Part shown: one piece after another, positions 1 to 13,800 of the stretch
Position numbering within the stretch: position 1 is the first letter of the stretch
How the letters are laid out: each line of letters starts with the position of its first letter
Source of the DNA: Diploscapter coronatus
Taxonomy: Eukaryota > Nematoda > Chromadorea > Rhabditida > Rhabditidae
Length of the DNA: 64,000 nt
Assembly (NCBI GenBank): GCA_964036155.1
Contig: OZ038422.1
Location: 70,455,201 to 70,519,200 of the forward strand
Direction: 5' to 3'
Made by a program: the position numbers and the translations under genes
Notes under the pieces: generated by a model
Databases searched by the model: none
What the model saw: the letters and a program-made list of their open reading frames with translations, nothing else
What the model was told of the DNA's origin: nothing

Positions 1-3000
1 TGAACTCCTTCAAATACAAGAGGTGAGAAATTTATTTTATTTTTATTTAGTTAAAGCTGTAAAAATCATATGACTTCATTGAAAAAGATGATGAAATGAA
101 AGCTTTAGGAAGATATCTATCATTTTTGTTCAGACGCTACACTCAGCTAGCAGGGGTTGATAATGACGCCTGCGTTAAACTTGTGAAGTTAGCCTTCGGA
201 AGAAAGAGTGAATGGAAGAGGAAAATCGAAGATTGGCAAAATCCCATTGTGGAAAACGACTCTCTGCCTGAATGGTTGGTTGAATTTTTCTTTCGACTTT
301 TCGCTTACTATTTTTCAGGTACCGATCAGCAATATTCAACGAGCTGTACTACATGACAGATGGATGCAGTATTTGGGTTGAGCATGACGACAAATGGAGA
401 GACGTAGAGAGGTCGATCAGTGACGAGACAATGCAGATATTCAAGGAATATGGGCGGTTCACTTATCTCGAGTGTAACATTTTTTAAAGATCTTTTTCGC
501 TATTTTCATCTATCCAACAACTACTGATTAGGAACCAAAGTTATCATATTTTCATCTGTGTTAGACAGGATTCCTGTTTTCGAAAACAAAATGATAAAAT
601 TTCGTATTCCAATTCTCAACATGTTCCAAATAAAAGTTTCTCCATTTGCATTAGACACCTAAAATGTTCCTAATCAACTTTAACAGAATTTACATATTTC
701 AGCTTGGGAATATTTCATGTGTACGACATTCGATGTGCATTTCTACGCCTCGTGGGCTGTGACGAATAATTGGCCAATGATAGAACTAGGAATCCAACTC
801 GATTTTTGTGAGATATTTTGAATTTTCTTTTTTAAATCGTCATTACATTATTTTAGGTGATCAAATTGAGCGAGAAGACTTAAACGTGGAGAAATCTATG
901 TGTGAAGGAAAGAAGATGAAGATCAAGTCATATGCGAGAATTCCTCACGATTTGGGTCATCCAAGTAAGAAAATTCGAAACTGAAAATGGGAAACAAGTT
1001 ATTCTCAAATATCGAGAACTTTGGACAAACTTAGTGATGCACAATTTCGAATATGCAGAGTGCATTGCACAATTAGGGATCGCAAATAGTCTTAAAAGTT
1101 GATAATTTTCTGGAATTCCCTATCCAAACTTATGACTTTTGATGCGACATATTCATGCAGAAGAATGTGACCACAAAATAATTTTTGAACCAATGAAATT
1201 TCGCTAAGTTTTCTGCAAACTGATATAATTTCTGTGCTTCAAAATTGTATATAATCTATTTCATCTCAAGTTTTCGGTCTTTGATAGCATCTTTGTTTCT
1301 AATTATTCCTTTTCAGAGATCGAGCCCTGGACACACATTAACGCCTATCTTCTACATGACACAGCGGACTGGAAGGATTTGAACATGAAATTCATCATTT
1401 CTTGCCTCAGAGTCAGCAAACTCATTCTCAATTCCAGTGACAATTTGTCAGAGAAACAAGTTGATCTTCACTTGAAAGTTTGAATGAAGTGAGTTTTTTT
1501 AGAAGTATGGCATTTTGAGTCATTTCTACGAGGGAGCAACCTTGTTGATGGATAAATCTATGCAAGCCTGGGACAGAGACAATGATGGGATTATTGAGAA
1601 TGATGGTCTGGCTGATCAAACGTACGATATTTGGACCATGGATGGAACGAGGTAAGCATCTGATACTTTGTAAATAGATGATAATTTGCGCTATTTCTTA
1701 AAAAAATTTATTTGATAATCAGTTATTGCTAAAGATCGATAAATTAAGAAAAATTAAATGTGCGCAAATTTAAAAACGCATAATGGACATTACGTAATAT
1801 TGCAAATATCGTCAAGATTACTTAAAATAATTGGAAAGTTAGCTACCCTGCTGCAAGTAACGCGCTAAATTTCGATATCAAACTTTCTTGCTTTATTATT
1901 TTTTTAATTAGCGGTTTTTGACAGTTCTATGCTTGAACATATGATGTGGCTTATGACTCTACGGATTGAGCATAATACAATTTAAGGGAGCAAAGTATTT
2001 ACTGTCATTGGGGTTATTTATCTCTAACGAGATCAACGATGGGGTATTGGGGATTGACGAAGATAAATGATGAAGGTAGACTTTGGGTAGTCCTAGAAAT
2101 GATAACCGAGGTAATACCACTAATGAACCTTCAACTATTTATACCCTCTGGCGCTGGTATCTAAGTTTAGATATGCGAATCTTAACACCAACTGATAAAC
2201 TCAGTTATTTAGCGTCGTTCTTATTATATTCTAATCTTTGAATCTCAATTTGTAAAAACTCAAGACACAGTATTGATGTTCGCATTTCAGTGCATATTGT
2301 GGATCTTTATTCCTCGCCTCTCTGTATTCCTTATTATCTTTGGCTGACGAATTAGGCAAAACGGAAGATGCACAAAAGTACAGAGATCAACTCAATAATG
2401 CACAGGGAACTTTCGTGAAGAAGTTGTGGAACGGAAAGTCGGATTTTCTTATATTTTTTCTCTAAACCAGCTCAAACATTTAGATACTTCAAATTTGATG
2501 AATCTAGCTCAAACCGAGGATTGATAATGTCTGATCAGCTAGCGGGCATTTGGATTCTAGCTTTGTTGGGTCAGGACAGAATTCTCGATGATAAAAAGGT
2601 AATTATTCTTTCGGATTATTTTCATTAACTACTTTGTAGATTTTATCGACCCTTCGCACCATCTATGAGAACAATGTTTGCAATTATGAGAGTGGAAGAA
2701 GTGGAGCAGTCAATGGAATACTGTAATATTATTTCATCGTAAAATTTTGATCTGAAGGAGAACTGTTCAGAGAGAATGGTCAAGTAGATCGTTCTAACAT
2801 TCAAAGTGAGGAAATGTGGACAGGAACTGCCTACGGAGTTGCATCCTTCATGCTCGCAATGAATCTGTCTTCCGAAGGCTTTAACACTGCTGCTGGCGTC
2901 TACAATTCCTGTTGGAATCGACATGGATTACAATATCAAACGCCTGAGGCTATTTGTGGTAATATTTTGCTTCCTTCATTAGCTGAAACTTTTAATAAGG

Positions 3001-3585
3001 TTAGGAAGACTAAGATTGGATATAAAAATTATTGAATGATTTATTCCCTCTAATTAATCAAAAAAATTTGAAATTCAGTAGAGAAGTTTCATTTATTCAT
3101 ATCAAGAATCACTGAATTTCTAAGAATTTCCTTCTAAGCAAGCCCTATCGCGCCAAACCTGATATGAGAATCAATACGTGAATTATCGCACCTTCTCTCT
3201 TCTTCTCTCCCTACTATTATATGCTAGACTTTTCTAGAATAAGTCTGTACAATAGCGAAAAATCTTGATTCTAGAATAACCTTTGTTCTTTTCATGCACT
3301 CCATTTGATTATTTAGAGATCAGATAACTATAACCAATTATTATTAGTTCTTATTACGCAGAACATTCATAATTTACATTTTTGCAAGTCAATTATGACT
3401 GCGCATACACGCATCTTTATGAGAAACTAAAAATGACTGAATATTACAAGAATAAAATAATTTAGAATACCTATTAGCGAAGTTTAGACAGCGGCAGTTT
3501 TCGTGCAATTGGATATATGCGACCTCTATCGATTTGGGCAATGCAATCGGCTATCGAAGCTGCTTCGTCAAAATCCACCAACTAA
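1..3585 (+). CDS. GBA2: Non-lysosomal glucosylceramidase (GBA2-type, GH116), C-terminal half; 5' end outside window
   Basis: GBA2 hydrolyses glucosylceramide to glucose and ceramide on non-lysosomal membranes. Exons, phase-checked except where noted: about 88-274, 319-473, 702-807, 857-964, 1317-~1490, ~1508-1651, 2291-2437, 2484-2598, 2640-2722, 2771-2960, 3488-3585. Family blocks appear in order: [84 protein letters not shown]-like TGTAYGV, and [12 protein letters not shown] in the last exon. The last exon replaces an apparent stop at 3035 that would truncate the conserved C-terminus. Two junctions are unresolved. An in-frame TAA at 60-62 blocks use of the obvious acceptor at 50, so the exon probably starts near 88. 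The segment 1430-1505 aligns poorly with the family. I did not assign the catalytic Glu and Asp. It is convergent with the ChaC gene. Confidence 0.93.
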
Positions 3586-3628
3586 TGTGTCATTCATCCC
3601 GCACAACAGCCAATCATTAGTCGTCTTT

Positions 3629-4017
3629 TAGGGACCGCAAATTCCTCCCTTCTGCATTTCCGCTTCTGTTCAAGAAAGCGATTATTTGAACCTCAAAAAA
3701 TAGGTAGTAAGTGCCCTTTAAAGTTGATCGGTACGAATCGATAATCAAATTCGATGAACTATTCGAAGAAATGGATTTTGGTCAAAAAATTATATCAGGA
3801 AGTGTCCGTATACTCATGTTCATATAAGGTGATAAGGGGTCAAAACGTGCCATTTGGATTACTGCTTTTGATGGCTTCTTTTCGATCAAAAACTACTTTT
3901 ATTTTATTGTTCTTCATGAATATTTGAATTACATCGAATTTGATCATTGAAATTAAAAAAAAAAAAAAAAAAAAAAACGGCTTCAAATTAAGAATTTAAA
4001 ACTATTTGCGGTCCCTA
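3629..4017. mobile_element. TIR element (MITE-like), 14-bp termini, with poly-A tract
   Basis: The ends are TAGGGACCGCAAAT (3629-3642) and its exact reverse complement (4004-4017), 389 bp apart. There is no ORF. A run of 20 or so A residues lies at about 3956-3977 near the right end. This accounts for a third of the 1.1-kb gap between the convergent GBA2 and ChaC genes. The rest of the gap (4018-4672) is AT-rich and shows nothing I can name. Confidence 0.6.
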
Positions 4018-4672
4018 GTTATCTTACAACTGCAGGTGCCATAGATTAGAAATCATATTGAATCTTGTAATAATCATTAAATTGCCTAGTAATTTATTGT
4101 AATTGAGACTAGTCTTCGGAATGCATATTTATGATTGCAATGCGAAAGAACAAACTATTCGCCTGACCAAAATGTCATCAGGTAAACATTTCGATTGTCA
4201 GAAATTTATCAGATTGTAATATTTTTCACCAAATTCAAGTAGAAATAGATATAAAACTCTTTTATTACGATTTTGATATTTTATTGAAAAATCTAATCGA
4301 AAGACTTTTGAGTATCGAGTAAAAGACAGTAAAGCCACTGAAAATTCATAATGCATAGAATCTTAAACATCCTTTCTTAAATACCTAAGAAAGATAGAAA
4401 TTTTATAATCAACCTAAAATGCACATGATAATAACTATGAAAGAGCTAATCGTATTGTATCGTTTGTATTGCACCCACCCATATTAGGCAAAGAAAGCAA
4501 TTGTTTGACCCATATGAATCTGATCTGATATGATATAGAAGACAATAGACAATAGGAAAGAAGAATAGGATAATGCCTGATGCAGGATTAATTCGATAGT
4601 TATTACGCATTAAAATGACTAAAATGAGAACGAAAAATGAAATAGAATTCTAGTTGAAAGGCTGATGCAATA

Positions 4673-5832
4673 TTACGCAGCCATTACAGGGATGGCCTGT
4701 CGCAGCCTTGTCTCCAATTCGAACAAGTGGTTATCATTGTCTTCGGGAAACAGTTTCCTTACGTGTTCTGCCAACTTCAATACGTATCTGAAATGAATGA
4801 CGTTCACGATGCGTCTCTAGTTTGCAAGAGCATTCGAACTCACTCGTAATTGGGTCCAGCCTTGCCTCGAGCAGTTGCGATCTGCTTGGCCATGACAGAA
4901 ATGCTAGCAGGTCCGAGGAAGTACTCGTTCTTCTGCTCGGCGATGCAGGTCAGCGCAACCACCTGCTGACCGTTTTCTGCATACTCCACTGGCAGAGTCA
5001 CAAATTTGTAGCCGTTTTCAATCTGTAAGCAATTGCCGTTTTCCAAAACTTCGCTTCATTGGTGTACCTCTCTTTCGACGAGATGATCGAGTGCATTTTT
5101 GATCTGCTTTTTACCGACAACTCGGAACACGATTCCACTGGTCACTTCGTCGACAACGGGAATTATTGTGGCGACTCTTCCAGGCTGCAAATTCGTTCTT
5201 ATCACTTGATAGTTTTGCAACATTGTCTCTCATTGCTGCTCCTTGGTTCTCTACTCTCTTTATATAGTTGCTCTGCAGCTATTTTAGGCTTTCTATAGTC
5301 GCGAGCACGTGAAAAGCAGCTGGTAGTCTGAAGGAAGGGGAGACGAGAGAGGAGGAAGGGAGACTGGCAAAAGACACGTGCAGACATCGACCAGAAAGAA
5401 GAAAGAAAAAGACTGAAAACGAAAAATGAAGAGAAAAGAAGAAAAAGAAGAAGCGAAAGCTCGAGCTAGAGAAATGCTATACTAAAAGATGGCAGAAAAC
5501 TTGTGATTGGGGAGGAAATCTGTAGATTCAATTTGAATGAATCGTATTGCAAAGAACAGATTTGTAGATCTAGGGACTAGATATTTCGAGTGGGGGAATC
5601 CCTCTTGCGAGCTTCCTGTTCACTTTCTCTCATTGTCAGATCAATGATTTCCCTGATTTACCTGCTTGAGATTTCCTCGATGGAACGTATTTCCCTGGTA
5701 CATTCTTCTAGCAAATCCAATTGCATATGCCTTCCTCGAGTCATAGAACTCAAATCCGGGATTCCAAATCAGAGAGCCATAGCCGAAAATGAGCAGAGAG
5801 GGTTGATGATCGGGCAGCATTTTAGCCAGCAT
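4673..5832 (-). CDS. CHAC2: Gamma-glutamylcyclotransferase, ChaC/CHAC family (glutathione-specific)
   Basis: ChaC enzymes cleave the gamma-glutamyl group of glutathione, giving 5-oxoproline and Cys-Gly in the cytosol. There are four exons in consistent phase: 5832-5662, 5184-5068, 5022-4844 and 4787-4673, giving 193 aa (human CHAC2 is 184). Residues 15-22 are the substrate-loop signature FGYGSLIW. HRGNLKQPGRVAT matches the family HRG..GKPGR. EREIENGYKF holds the Glu corresponding to the family's catalytic YLDxREkxGY Glu. YFLGPASISVMAKQI and NYEYVLKLAE match the C-terminal half. The start is the ATG at 5832, the only Met ahead of the motif; a second Met lies four codons in. Symbol by similarity; CHAC1 versus CHAC2 was not resolved. 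Confidence 0.93.
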
Positions 5833-7875
5833 TGTTTTAGATATGTATGAATCAAGTGAATTTGAGCTGAAATGGGACTATTTATTATGAAACGAAATAG
5901 GTAGCAAAAATTTCGACGAACAATTGAGAAATGATACATGCAAACAACTATGAGCTACTGGCTTAAATATGGTGTAACCGTTCGTGAATTTATCAAATAA
6001 TCACGCGAAATGTGAGTGGGTGGATTATTTCGGGGAGAAGAAAAACAAGGGAAGAGTTGGCGCAAGTGACGAGAATGATTGATGCCACCAGGTAAACAAA
6101 CAACTTCTCGATAGAATAGGAAGAAGGTCAAAGAAGAAAAAGCCATCAACGAAGAGATCAAGGGTGCTGATTCATAAAAAAAAAAATAGATAATTGAATA
6201 AACTTTAGAAGGATATCTCGACAGCGTACATACGAAAACTGATGTGAATCCTCGTGCAAACAACGAATATATATCTAGAGAAGAAAGGGGCGGGCAGAAG
6301 TCTCTCTCAGAGGAGGGGGGAATTGCATCAGCCAGGGCAGAGGGGGAGGGGGAAAGGCGAGAGACAACAAAGAACGACTGGGAAGAGAAGCGGACCAATA
6401 GATCGTGCACTTTAAAAAACAAAGGGTTGTCAAATTTAGATGAAATGACTGGATTTGACGAAGCGGACAAACAATTTTGAAGACTCTCTTAAGCTGACCA
6501 ACCAGATCGTGATGTGATTATCGGGGAAATCCCTCATCGTGGTCCATCTTATTTCAGATATCATTCGTCTTTCCGTTAAATTCAGCTTTTTAATTCTGAC
6601 AATTTCAATTATGAAATTGCATCAGCCGCATAAAATTCGAAGTAGTCATAAAAATAGAAAAACCATTTCAGTTTCAGGCGCATTATTCTCTGCTCCATCA
6701 TCGAATTGTATGGTTTCTAATTGAAATTGCAGCATTTTTCTAAGTTATGTTTCGATTTTTTCATGAGAAAGAATTCGGAGATAAGAAAGAAATGTATGGT
6801 TGGAAGGCAATAAATATTACGACCACATCATATTAAATTAGTCAATTAACGTGTCTATATTGGTGTCATTTAGTGGAGCGAGTGTAACTGAGAGTGGTTT
6901 TGGAAAATTGAAATCAACCAACAAACATCAACTTTGTAAAACCGTTTCATTTATTCATCTTGGGATACTTTCCTCGGAAAAATCAACACTTAAAAAGTAA
7001 AAAAGGATCAGCTTGTAGCAAAAATCTGATAAAATCATTATTTATGAATTGTTTTTCTACGACACAAGCTTATTTGGACCAGAAGAAAAGGGAGTGACAT
7101 TAGATAAGAAAAAGAGTTGGACCACTTTCATAATAATCTGCTTGAAGATATCACATTTGGAGAGGAAATTCTAGGACTGAATAATGCTACTAAATTTGTG
7201 AATATTGCATCATTCTCTAGACAAAAAGAAAGGAAGAAAAACTCAAATCCCAAATTATGCCGGCAACTATGTAGTACAAATTAAACCTTAGCAAGATATT
7301 AAAGAATTTTGAAAAGATGTCTCATTTTTCAAAATTCCGATAATAGATTTTTGTAAGAATAGAATTTTTATGTTTTAGCAAAGTCACACAAATCCCATTC
7401 TTACAAATACTGATGTGTCATAAAATGTTTGAAATATGTAAGACAAAAATGGCAAAGCTCTAACGGAAAAGTTATAATTCGATTTGTCTGAAGAATAAAC
7501 TAAAGGCATTATAAAATAACACGGAAAAGAAAATAAAACCGTAGACCGACAAAAATTTCGTTTCCTTATTGAAAAAGCAGAGTAAAACCACATTCAATTG
7601 AAAATCAGCCAAATAGCGATTGTGATTTACTGCGAATTTAAAATATCTTTCTATTGCATATAATGAATAGAGTGAATTTTAAAATTGCATAAATATATTA
7701 ATACAAATAATAAAAATAGAAATGCTAATGCAGCCCCATTTATCTGAATATGAATTTGAATAAGTTCAATTTAGGAAGGGGAAGAAATAAATATGATTGC
7801 CAGTGTTTAGGGCATTGGTTGCACTTGTTGGTTGCTTGTGCTCTTGCCAATTCAATTTTGTGTCTGCATCCGCAT
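5833..7875. other. Intergenic, 2 kb, no supported gene
   Basis: This lies between the ChaC start and the EHD stop codon, both on the minus strand, so it is ChaC upstream DNA plus EHD 3' flank. A purine-rich stretch (about 6250-6480 on +) produces a 171-codon polypyrimidine-encoded ORF on the minus strand (6470-5955). It has no homology I recognise and strong compositional bias, so I treat it as non-coding. The remainder is AT-rich. Confidence 0.6.
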
Positions 7876-10800
7876 TCACTCATCGTCCAGAGTCGGATAA
7901 ACCGGGTCCTTTGCCAGGTTTCGTTTAGAAGGGGGAATCAAATGCTTCGGCAGTTCCAAAGGCAGCTCGTGACCTGCAAACATCGCATTTTGTAACATTT
8001 TAGAGAAAACAAGAATCATATGGTTGGGCACTGTTCAAATTGAATAAAGATAAAAATTCCCTTTTTTTAATTTATAACATGAAACTAAATTTCGAAAGAA
8101 CAGAAAATGAGAATTTTCTCCGAAAAAAAACATAAGAAAAATTGCACAGCTGCAGCGAGAAATTCGTCAAATTTTTGTATAGTTCGAGCCATCATAAATT
8201 GATAAAAGACATAGTTTCAAGAGATTATTTTCTTAAATAAACTTTTTATACCAATAAAAATCATGTAAAAATGAAATAGCATAAAATGTGTACCTTCGAG
8301 CTTGAGATTGATGAGATAGTTGGCGAGAGCGAACTCGTCACCATCGAGCTGTCCGTCCCTGTCCACATCGGCCAGTTTCCAGATCTTCCCTAGCACCTGG
8401 TTCGGCAGCTTCGACTTCACCATGTGTTCCTTCGCCACGCGGCCTTAATTATTCACATTTTGCTACGAGAATTCTTGAAATTCAATCAATTTCTTCAGAT
8501 TATATGAGTCATGAATAGGCGTTATGAGAAGATTTTAAAGATTTCGTTTTTCAATTATTGTCAGGTATTTTATAGCCATCTTTCGGTTTAAAAACCGAAG
8601 AAAAGGGTAAATGTCCTACCACTGATGAATCCATCGACAGGCCCGAGACTGTCGAAGGTGGTGTCAGCATGAGACCTCTCCCTGTTCACCACCCATTCAG
8701 ACTCGTCTGCTCCTTTGTCGAAGCCTTCACCCTGAAAATTATTCCTTTCATTATTCGATCTGAATATCGACTGCTACATTAAAACAACATTTTGATTAAT
8801 GACTATAGATTATCTGTAGAAAATATTAGTTATTTTGGTGGATAGTAATGGGAAAATATTTGGGAGAGAGTAAACTCGCTGCTAGTAAATATTGTTGTCC
8901 AGAATCTATGGATAAACTAAGCTGGATACACAGGTAAATGCTATAGATTTAGAGAAGAGCGCGAGATAGGTAAATAAAAGATCAAGCTTGTTTATACAAA
9001 TATGCGCATGTGATCGAACGTTTGTCTGGATCAGACCGAAATCGACTGTGAGTCAGATACAAACAAATGCTGTGACTGTGAGAAGATAAATAATGTCTAG
9101 GGTAAAATGTAAATGACTGAATGAGCGGGATAAAATTTGCTATTTTTACTTTCACTATTTTGCTCTAGAAAGCGGAGATGGGTGATATAATAGTGTAAAT
9201 AAGGGGGTATCGATGAGTCATTATTTTGCCTATCAAACCTCATACATTACAAGGAGACAATTTCACAAAATACTATGTAAATTCGTAATGCAAACAGCAA
9301 TACATTATTGGATCATGACTCAACGATACAACAAATTCGCCTGGAACTGCAAAAATGCAGATGCACAAATGAAGGAGGATATTAGAGGTAAAATGTGATG
9401 AGTGAAACGCAAAAAAGGAAAACGAAAAGCAGCACAAAAGCAAGGGCAAAGGGCAATTCGAGCGGAAAGACACCAATCAAAGAGGCTATATGCTTACCCG
9501 CTCCTTTCCATACTAAAATAATCATCTGTCACCTTCCCAGAATCCAAGATGCAAAAAGAATCGTGAACCAACCTTTCCAAATCCGAACGGAGTCTCCGAC
9601 TCCTGTGCCTGCGAGAACGCTCCGCCCCTCACAATGGGCATCTCAGGAGCAGGACCTCCATTGGCTGCGGCGCCATTCTGGTTGATCGCTGCTGCCTCCT
9701 CCTTCGGAATCTGCGCCATCAAACGAGCTGCAAAAACACATCGTTTTATTCCATTTATCTCGTCTTTTATTTTGCTATTTATAGCAGTGAAAAAAGAAAA
9801 TATTAGGCTGGTCAACAATTTCGTTCCGTTCTTTAATCTTTAATCAATTCAAAATTTACAAATGAATATGGTTTAATAACAAGAAGTTATTTTGTTACCT
9901 AATAGTTGAGTAAATTACTAACCTAACTATCATCATGCCATAGATATTCATCGGTTCTTATTTGTTCAGATAAAAATCGATGAGATTTTAACAGAAGGTT
10001 GGAAAGAGATTATTGACCAACCCAACATTTTCGTTTTCATGTCTTAAACAAGACTTTTTGAATAATTCATCCATTCATCTATTTGCAATGTTCACCCATT
10101 ATTAGTCATCAAATTTTCGATCAAGGGTTGTGTGAAAATGCTCGTTTTCATCTTCTTCAAAAATTGGGAGAGAATTATTATTTGCATTCCGTTTTTGGAA
10201 ACTAAACAAATAATTTCAGCACAGCCTGTTTTTGGTATAGGGTTAGGTGTAGGATCTAGCAGCCAATATATAGTTTATGTGTTTGGCTCATCGACTAGTG
10301 CTGTCTTGATTATTGGCCCTATTCGAGAAAATCCTAATCTATTCCAGCTACGCGGCTTGATGAAGCTTACAAATGGATGAATTATCTTTATAGATGGATA
10401 GCTAAAAGAAAGTTCCAAATAGTTTTAGATTATTCCAAAAACTAGTCGGAATTTAAATAAATTCGATGAGAAAATATATACAAAACCATACCAATATCAG
10501 TGGCGAGCATGCCATCGACGACCTCGATCAGTTTGGGCTTGATAACGTTGAATTTGGCAAAGTCCTGATTCTGCAACCTCTCCCTCATCTTATTCACATC
10601 CGGGAAGTCGCCAGGCGAGATGTTGTGCTCTCTCTGAAAACAATATGTAATTGCAGAAAGAAAGGAAACGATAAAATAGAGACTATCAGTGAATTTTTGT
10701 ATTTATCACCGGGCTGTGCGAAGCTTCGGCTTCGAATTAAAAAAAAACACCTAGCGCAATTCTGGTTATCACTATTCTACAATGAGTATCATTTGCAAAA

Positions 10801-13800
10801 TTTACCTATTTTTGGTTATGAAATATAGGGAGAAGAAAAGAAACTGGAAAATTCAACAAATTACTGTCATGGTGAACTGATGAAAAATACTACAGGATAC
10901 CTTTATTTGAAATCTCCAATAAAACTGAAAGCTTCAATCCCTACCTGAATCTGCTCGTAGATTTTGTCGAGATTCTGAATGAGTTCTTTTTTCTTCTTGT
11001 CTTTTCCGATCATGGACGGCATCTGCTTGCGGAGTTCGGAGATGATGTACGCGTGCACCTGCAAATGAGGATTTCATCGTCAAAGATACTTCTTTGCCAA
11101 AGCAATAAACCATTGCATTAAATTTCAAGAGGTTCACAGGGTTTTCTTCATAATGCATAAGCAGTCCAATTTAAAAATAGAGGATAGCTAGCAAACTCAT
11201 TGCGCTTTCATATAAGACTATGAAATAATAGTTTGTTTACCTTAGCGAGTCTGGCTCGTTTGATGAGGTCGTTGAGTTTGCGAAGAGCGGCATTTCTGGG
11301 CAGAGCCTGCAGATCAGCGAACAGATCGTGCTGCTCGTCCTGGAAGAGTCGACGGTTGATGTCGTAGTGCAGGGGATGGTCCCAGAATGTGCCGATGTAC
11401 ACGCGAGACACCTCAGGGGTTTTGAATACCTGGAATTAATGAAATGGAATCATAAGAATAGGATATTTGAAGAAGTGAAGATAAATAATTACCTTTCCGA
11501 GCGACCACATGAGAGCACCATAGACGCGCATGAGTTGTTGGTGATCCACCATGTCCGATTTGTTTAGGACGATGCGTATCTTGTCTTCATTGCCTGAAAA
11601 TCAATTTGTCAAAACTCCATCTTAGAGATTGAACAAGAAATACTCACCGGACAGAGCCTCGATGCAGCGCTTGAACTCGTCAGAGATGTCGAGTTTGTGC
11701 GCGTCGAAGAGCAGAATGATTCGGTCGACTCGCTCCGCAAACCACTCCAACACGCCCGTGAAGTCATAGCCACGGTCGATTCTGAAAAGAGTAAAAGTGA
11801 AATTGAGTGCAAGAATTAGATGAAGGTTTCAATTTTTATTGAAAATTTTAATTTTCTAAAATCTAACGGAAAAATAAAGGAGCAAAGCTTAGAGTGACGT
11901 TAGTTTCAAAATCTTCATTATCAACCTAACGCTTTTTCTACAACCTCGAAACTTTTTGCATAAAATATTTATGAAAGCTTGAATAGAAAATTCGAAAATC
12001 AAAATCAGTGACATAAAAATAACCTCTGCTTTTCACCCGACAGAATTCCAGGCGTGTCGACGATGGTGACGCTTTCCAGCACCTGGTTGTTCAGGGTCGA
12101 GCACTGGAAACGATTCAGGAACGCATTGCCGAATCTGCAAGGGAGGGTCGCATAATTTTTCGCAATGAAAATGTGATTTATTTTAAATTAAAAAAAAAAT
12201 GAAAATAGGAAAAAATGAGTTTGGAATGAAAACCAGTCATTTTCACGCTATCAAAATACATATTTTCTGAATTTTTGAATAAATTTGACAATAGCCTACC
12301 CGCTGAGTGCTCTGAACTGCTTCTTTGCATCGACAACGAGCGCATTGCCAGGAATGATGCCCTCCTCCTCTCCATGCATCACGGCAATGAATCGGTCTGT
12401 GGTCGGCTCGGGTCCGATGCGAATGCCGGGGAAGTCCTGAATTATTATTTTTGCCTCTAAAATGATACTTGATAGGCATACGCTCTCGAGCAGATATCGA
12501 ATGAATGTCGTCTTTCCAGTGCTGTACTGACCGACCAGGAGGATCATCGGTTTAGCATCGAAGTCGGGGTCATCTGAAAAAAAAAAGTATATTTTTTTTG
12601 CATAGCGCAATATTCAATGTTTTTTTTGTTGAATGGATTAGAGCCTGAAAAATTCTATTCTGACAAATGATTAAAAAACGCCAGTGAAACACGATACATT
12701 TCACGGATTATAACTTTTAATTCATGTAAAATTTCCAAGTATTCAAAAGAATTCATCAGAGATTAGTTTAATCCAAAGTTACAGACTCTTTGGTCATTTA
12801 CAACATGTCTGGTTTAGTCATCTCGCAATCGATTATTCAGATTTCAAACAATTAAAAACAAAACTATTCCTACCGAGAGCCGGGGAGTGGAACTCGTGGA
12901 ATCGGTAGAACTCCTCGAGTGGATAAAGCTTCTGCTTGTAGATCTTCCTCAGTCCATCAGAGACACTCTCTAGGACCTGAAATATAATCATTGCTTAACG
13001 ATTTATCGTAAAAACAACGAGCATGAAAGATCCATATATAAAGATTTATCGTGTACTGAATTTTTAAAATCTTTTTTATCTGGTATCAGCTGATCATCGC
13101 CACCGAATAAAGAGGCTAAAGAATAGAAAATTGGGGAGAAATAAGAAAAGGAGTCGTTGAAAAATGCAGAAGATGGCAATGCTCAACCGATGACAAATAT
13201 AGGAAGCCCTAAGTTTCGTATCAGGGGTAGGTTCTGAATTGACCAATGGGTCAACCTACTAAATCTCAACTCCTATTCTATCTATTCTTATTATCTTTTC
13301 ATGCCCGATTATTTTTGTTATCATTCCATTTTTTTTATAATTCCAGTGTTTTTATAACAAATAAATTATCATGACTATTCACTCTTGAACCCACCTCCTT
13401 GTTCTTCTTCTTGTTACTATCGCCGCCTAACCAACTGAACATCGTGCGCCTGCGGCTCTGAGTGCTGTCCTTTCTGTCTGCACCTTCTGCAATGACAACT
13501 ATTAGAAGCAAAGCATGAGGAATCGAAGAAAGTAGGATGGGCAAATAGAAAGAACCCAGAAGAATTGAAGAGGAATGAAGGAAAGGGAAGGGATATGGAT
13601 TACGAGCAGAACGGGGTCAAAACATCTGCACTGTTCTCCATTTCGAATGGACGAATGGATGGGTTGAATGAAATCGAAAGTGAGACAAAAGAGAAGAAGA
13701 CGTTAGAAGGAGATCAAGATGAAATTGAGATGGAGTTCGACAAAACAAAAGCATCGATTGATTTCTCAAGGTCCTGCAGCACTAATACTGATGGGGTGAT

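Noticed and set aside
2814..3035. Ending GBA2 at the stop at 3035
   Set aside because: A donor at 2961 joins in phase to 3488-3585, which encodes the family's conserved C-terminal [12 protein letters not shown]; the stop lies in the intron.
5955..6470. 171-codon minus-strand ORF upstream of the ChaC gene
   Set aside because: It is the complement of a purine-rich tract, with a Ser/Phe/Leu-biased product, no domain, no splice context and no start-region support.
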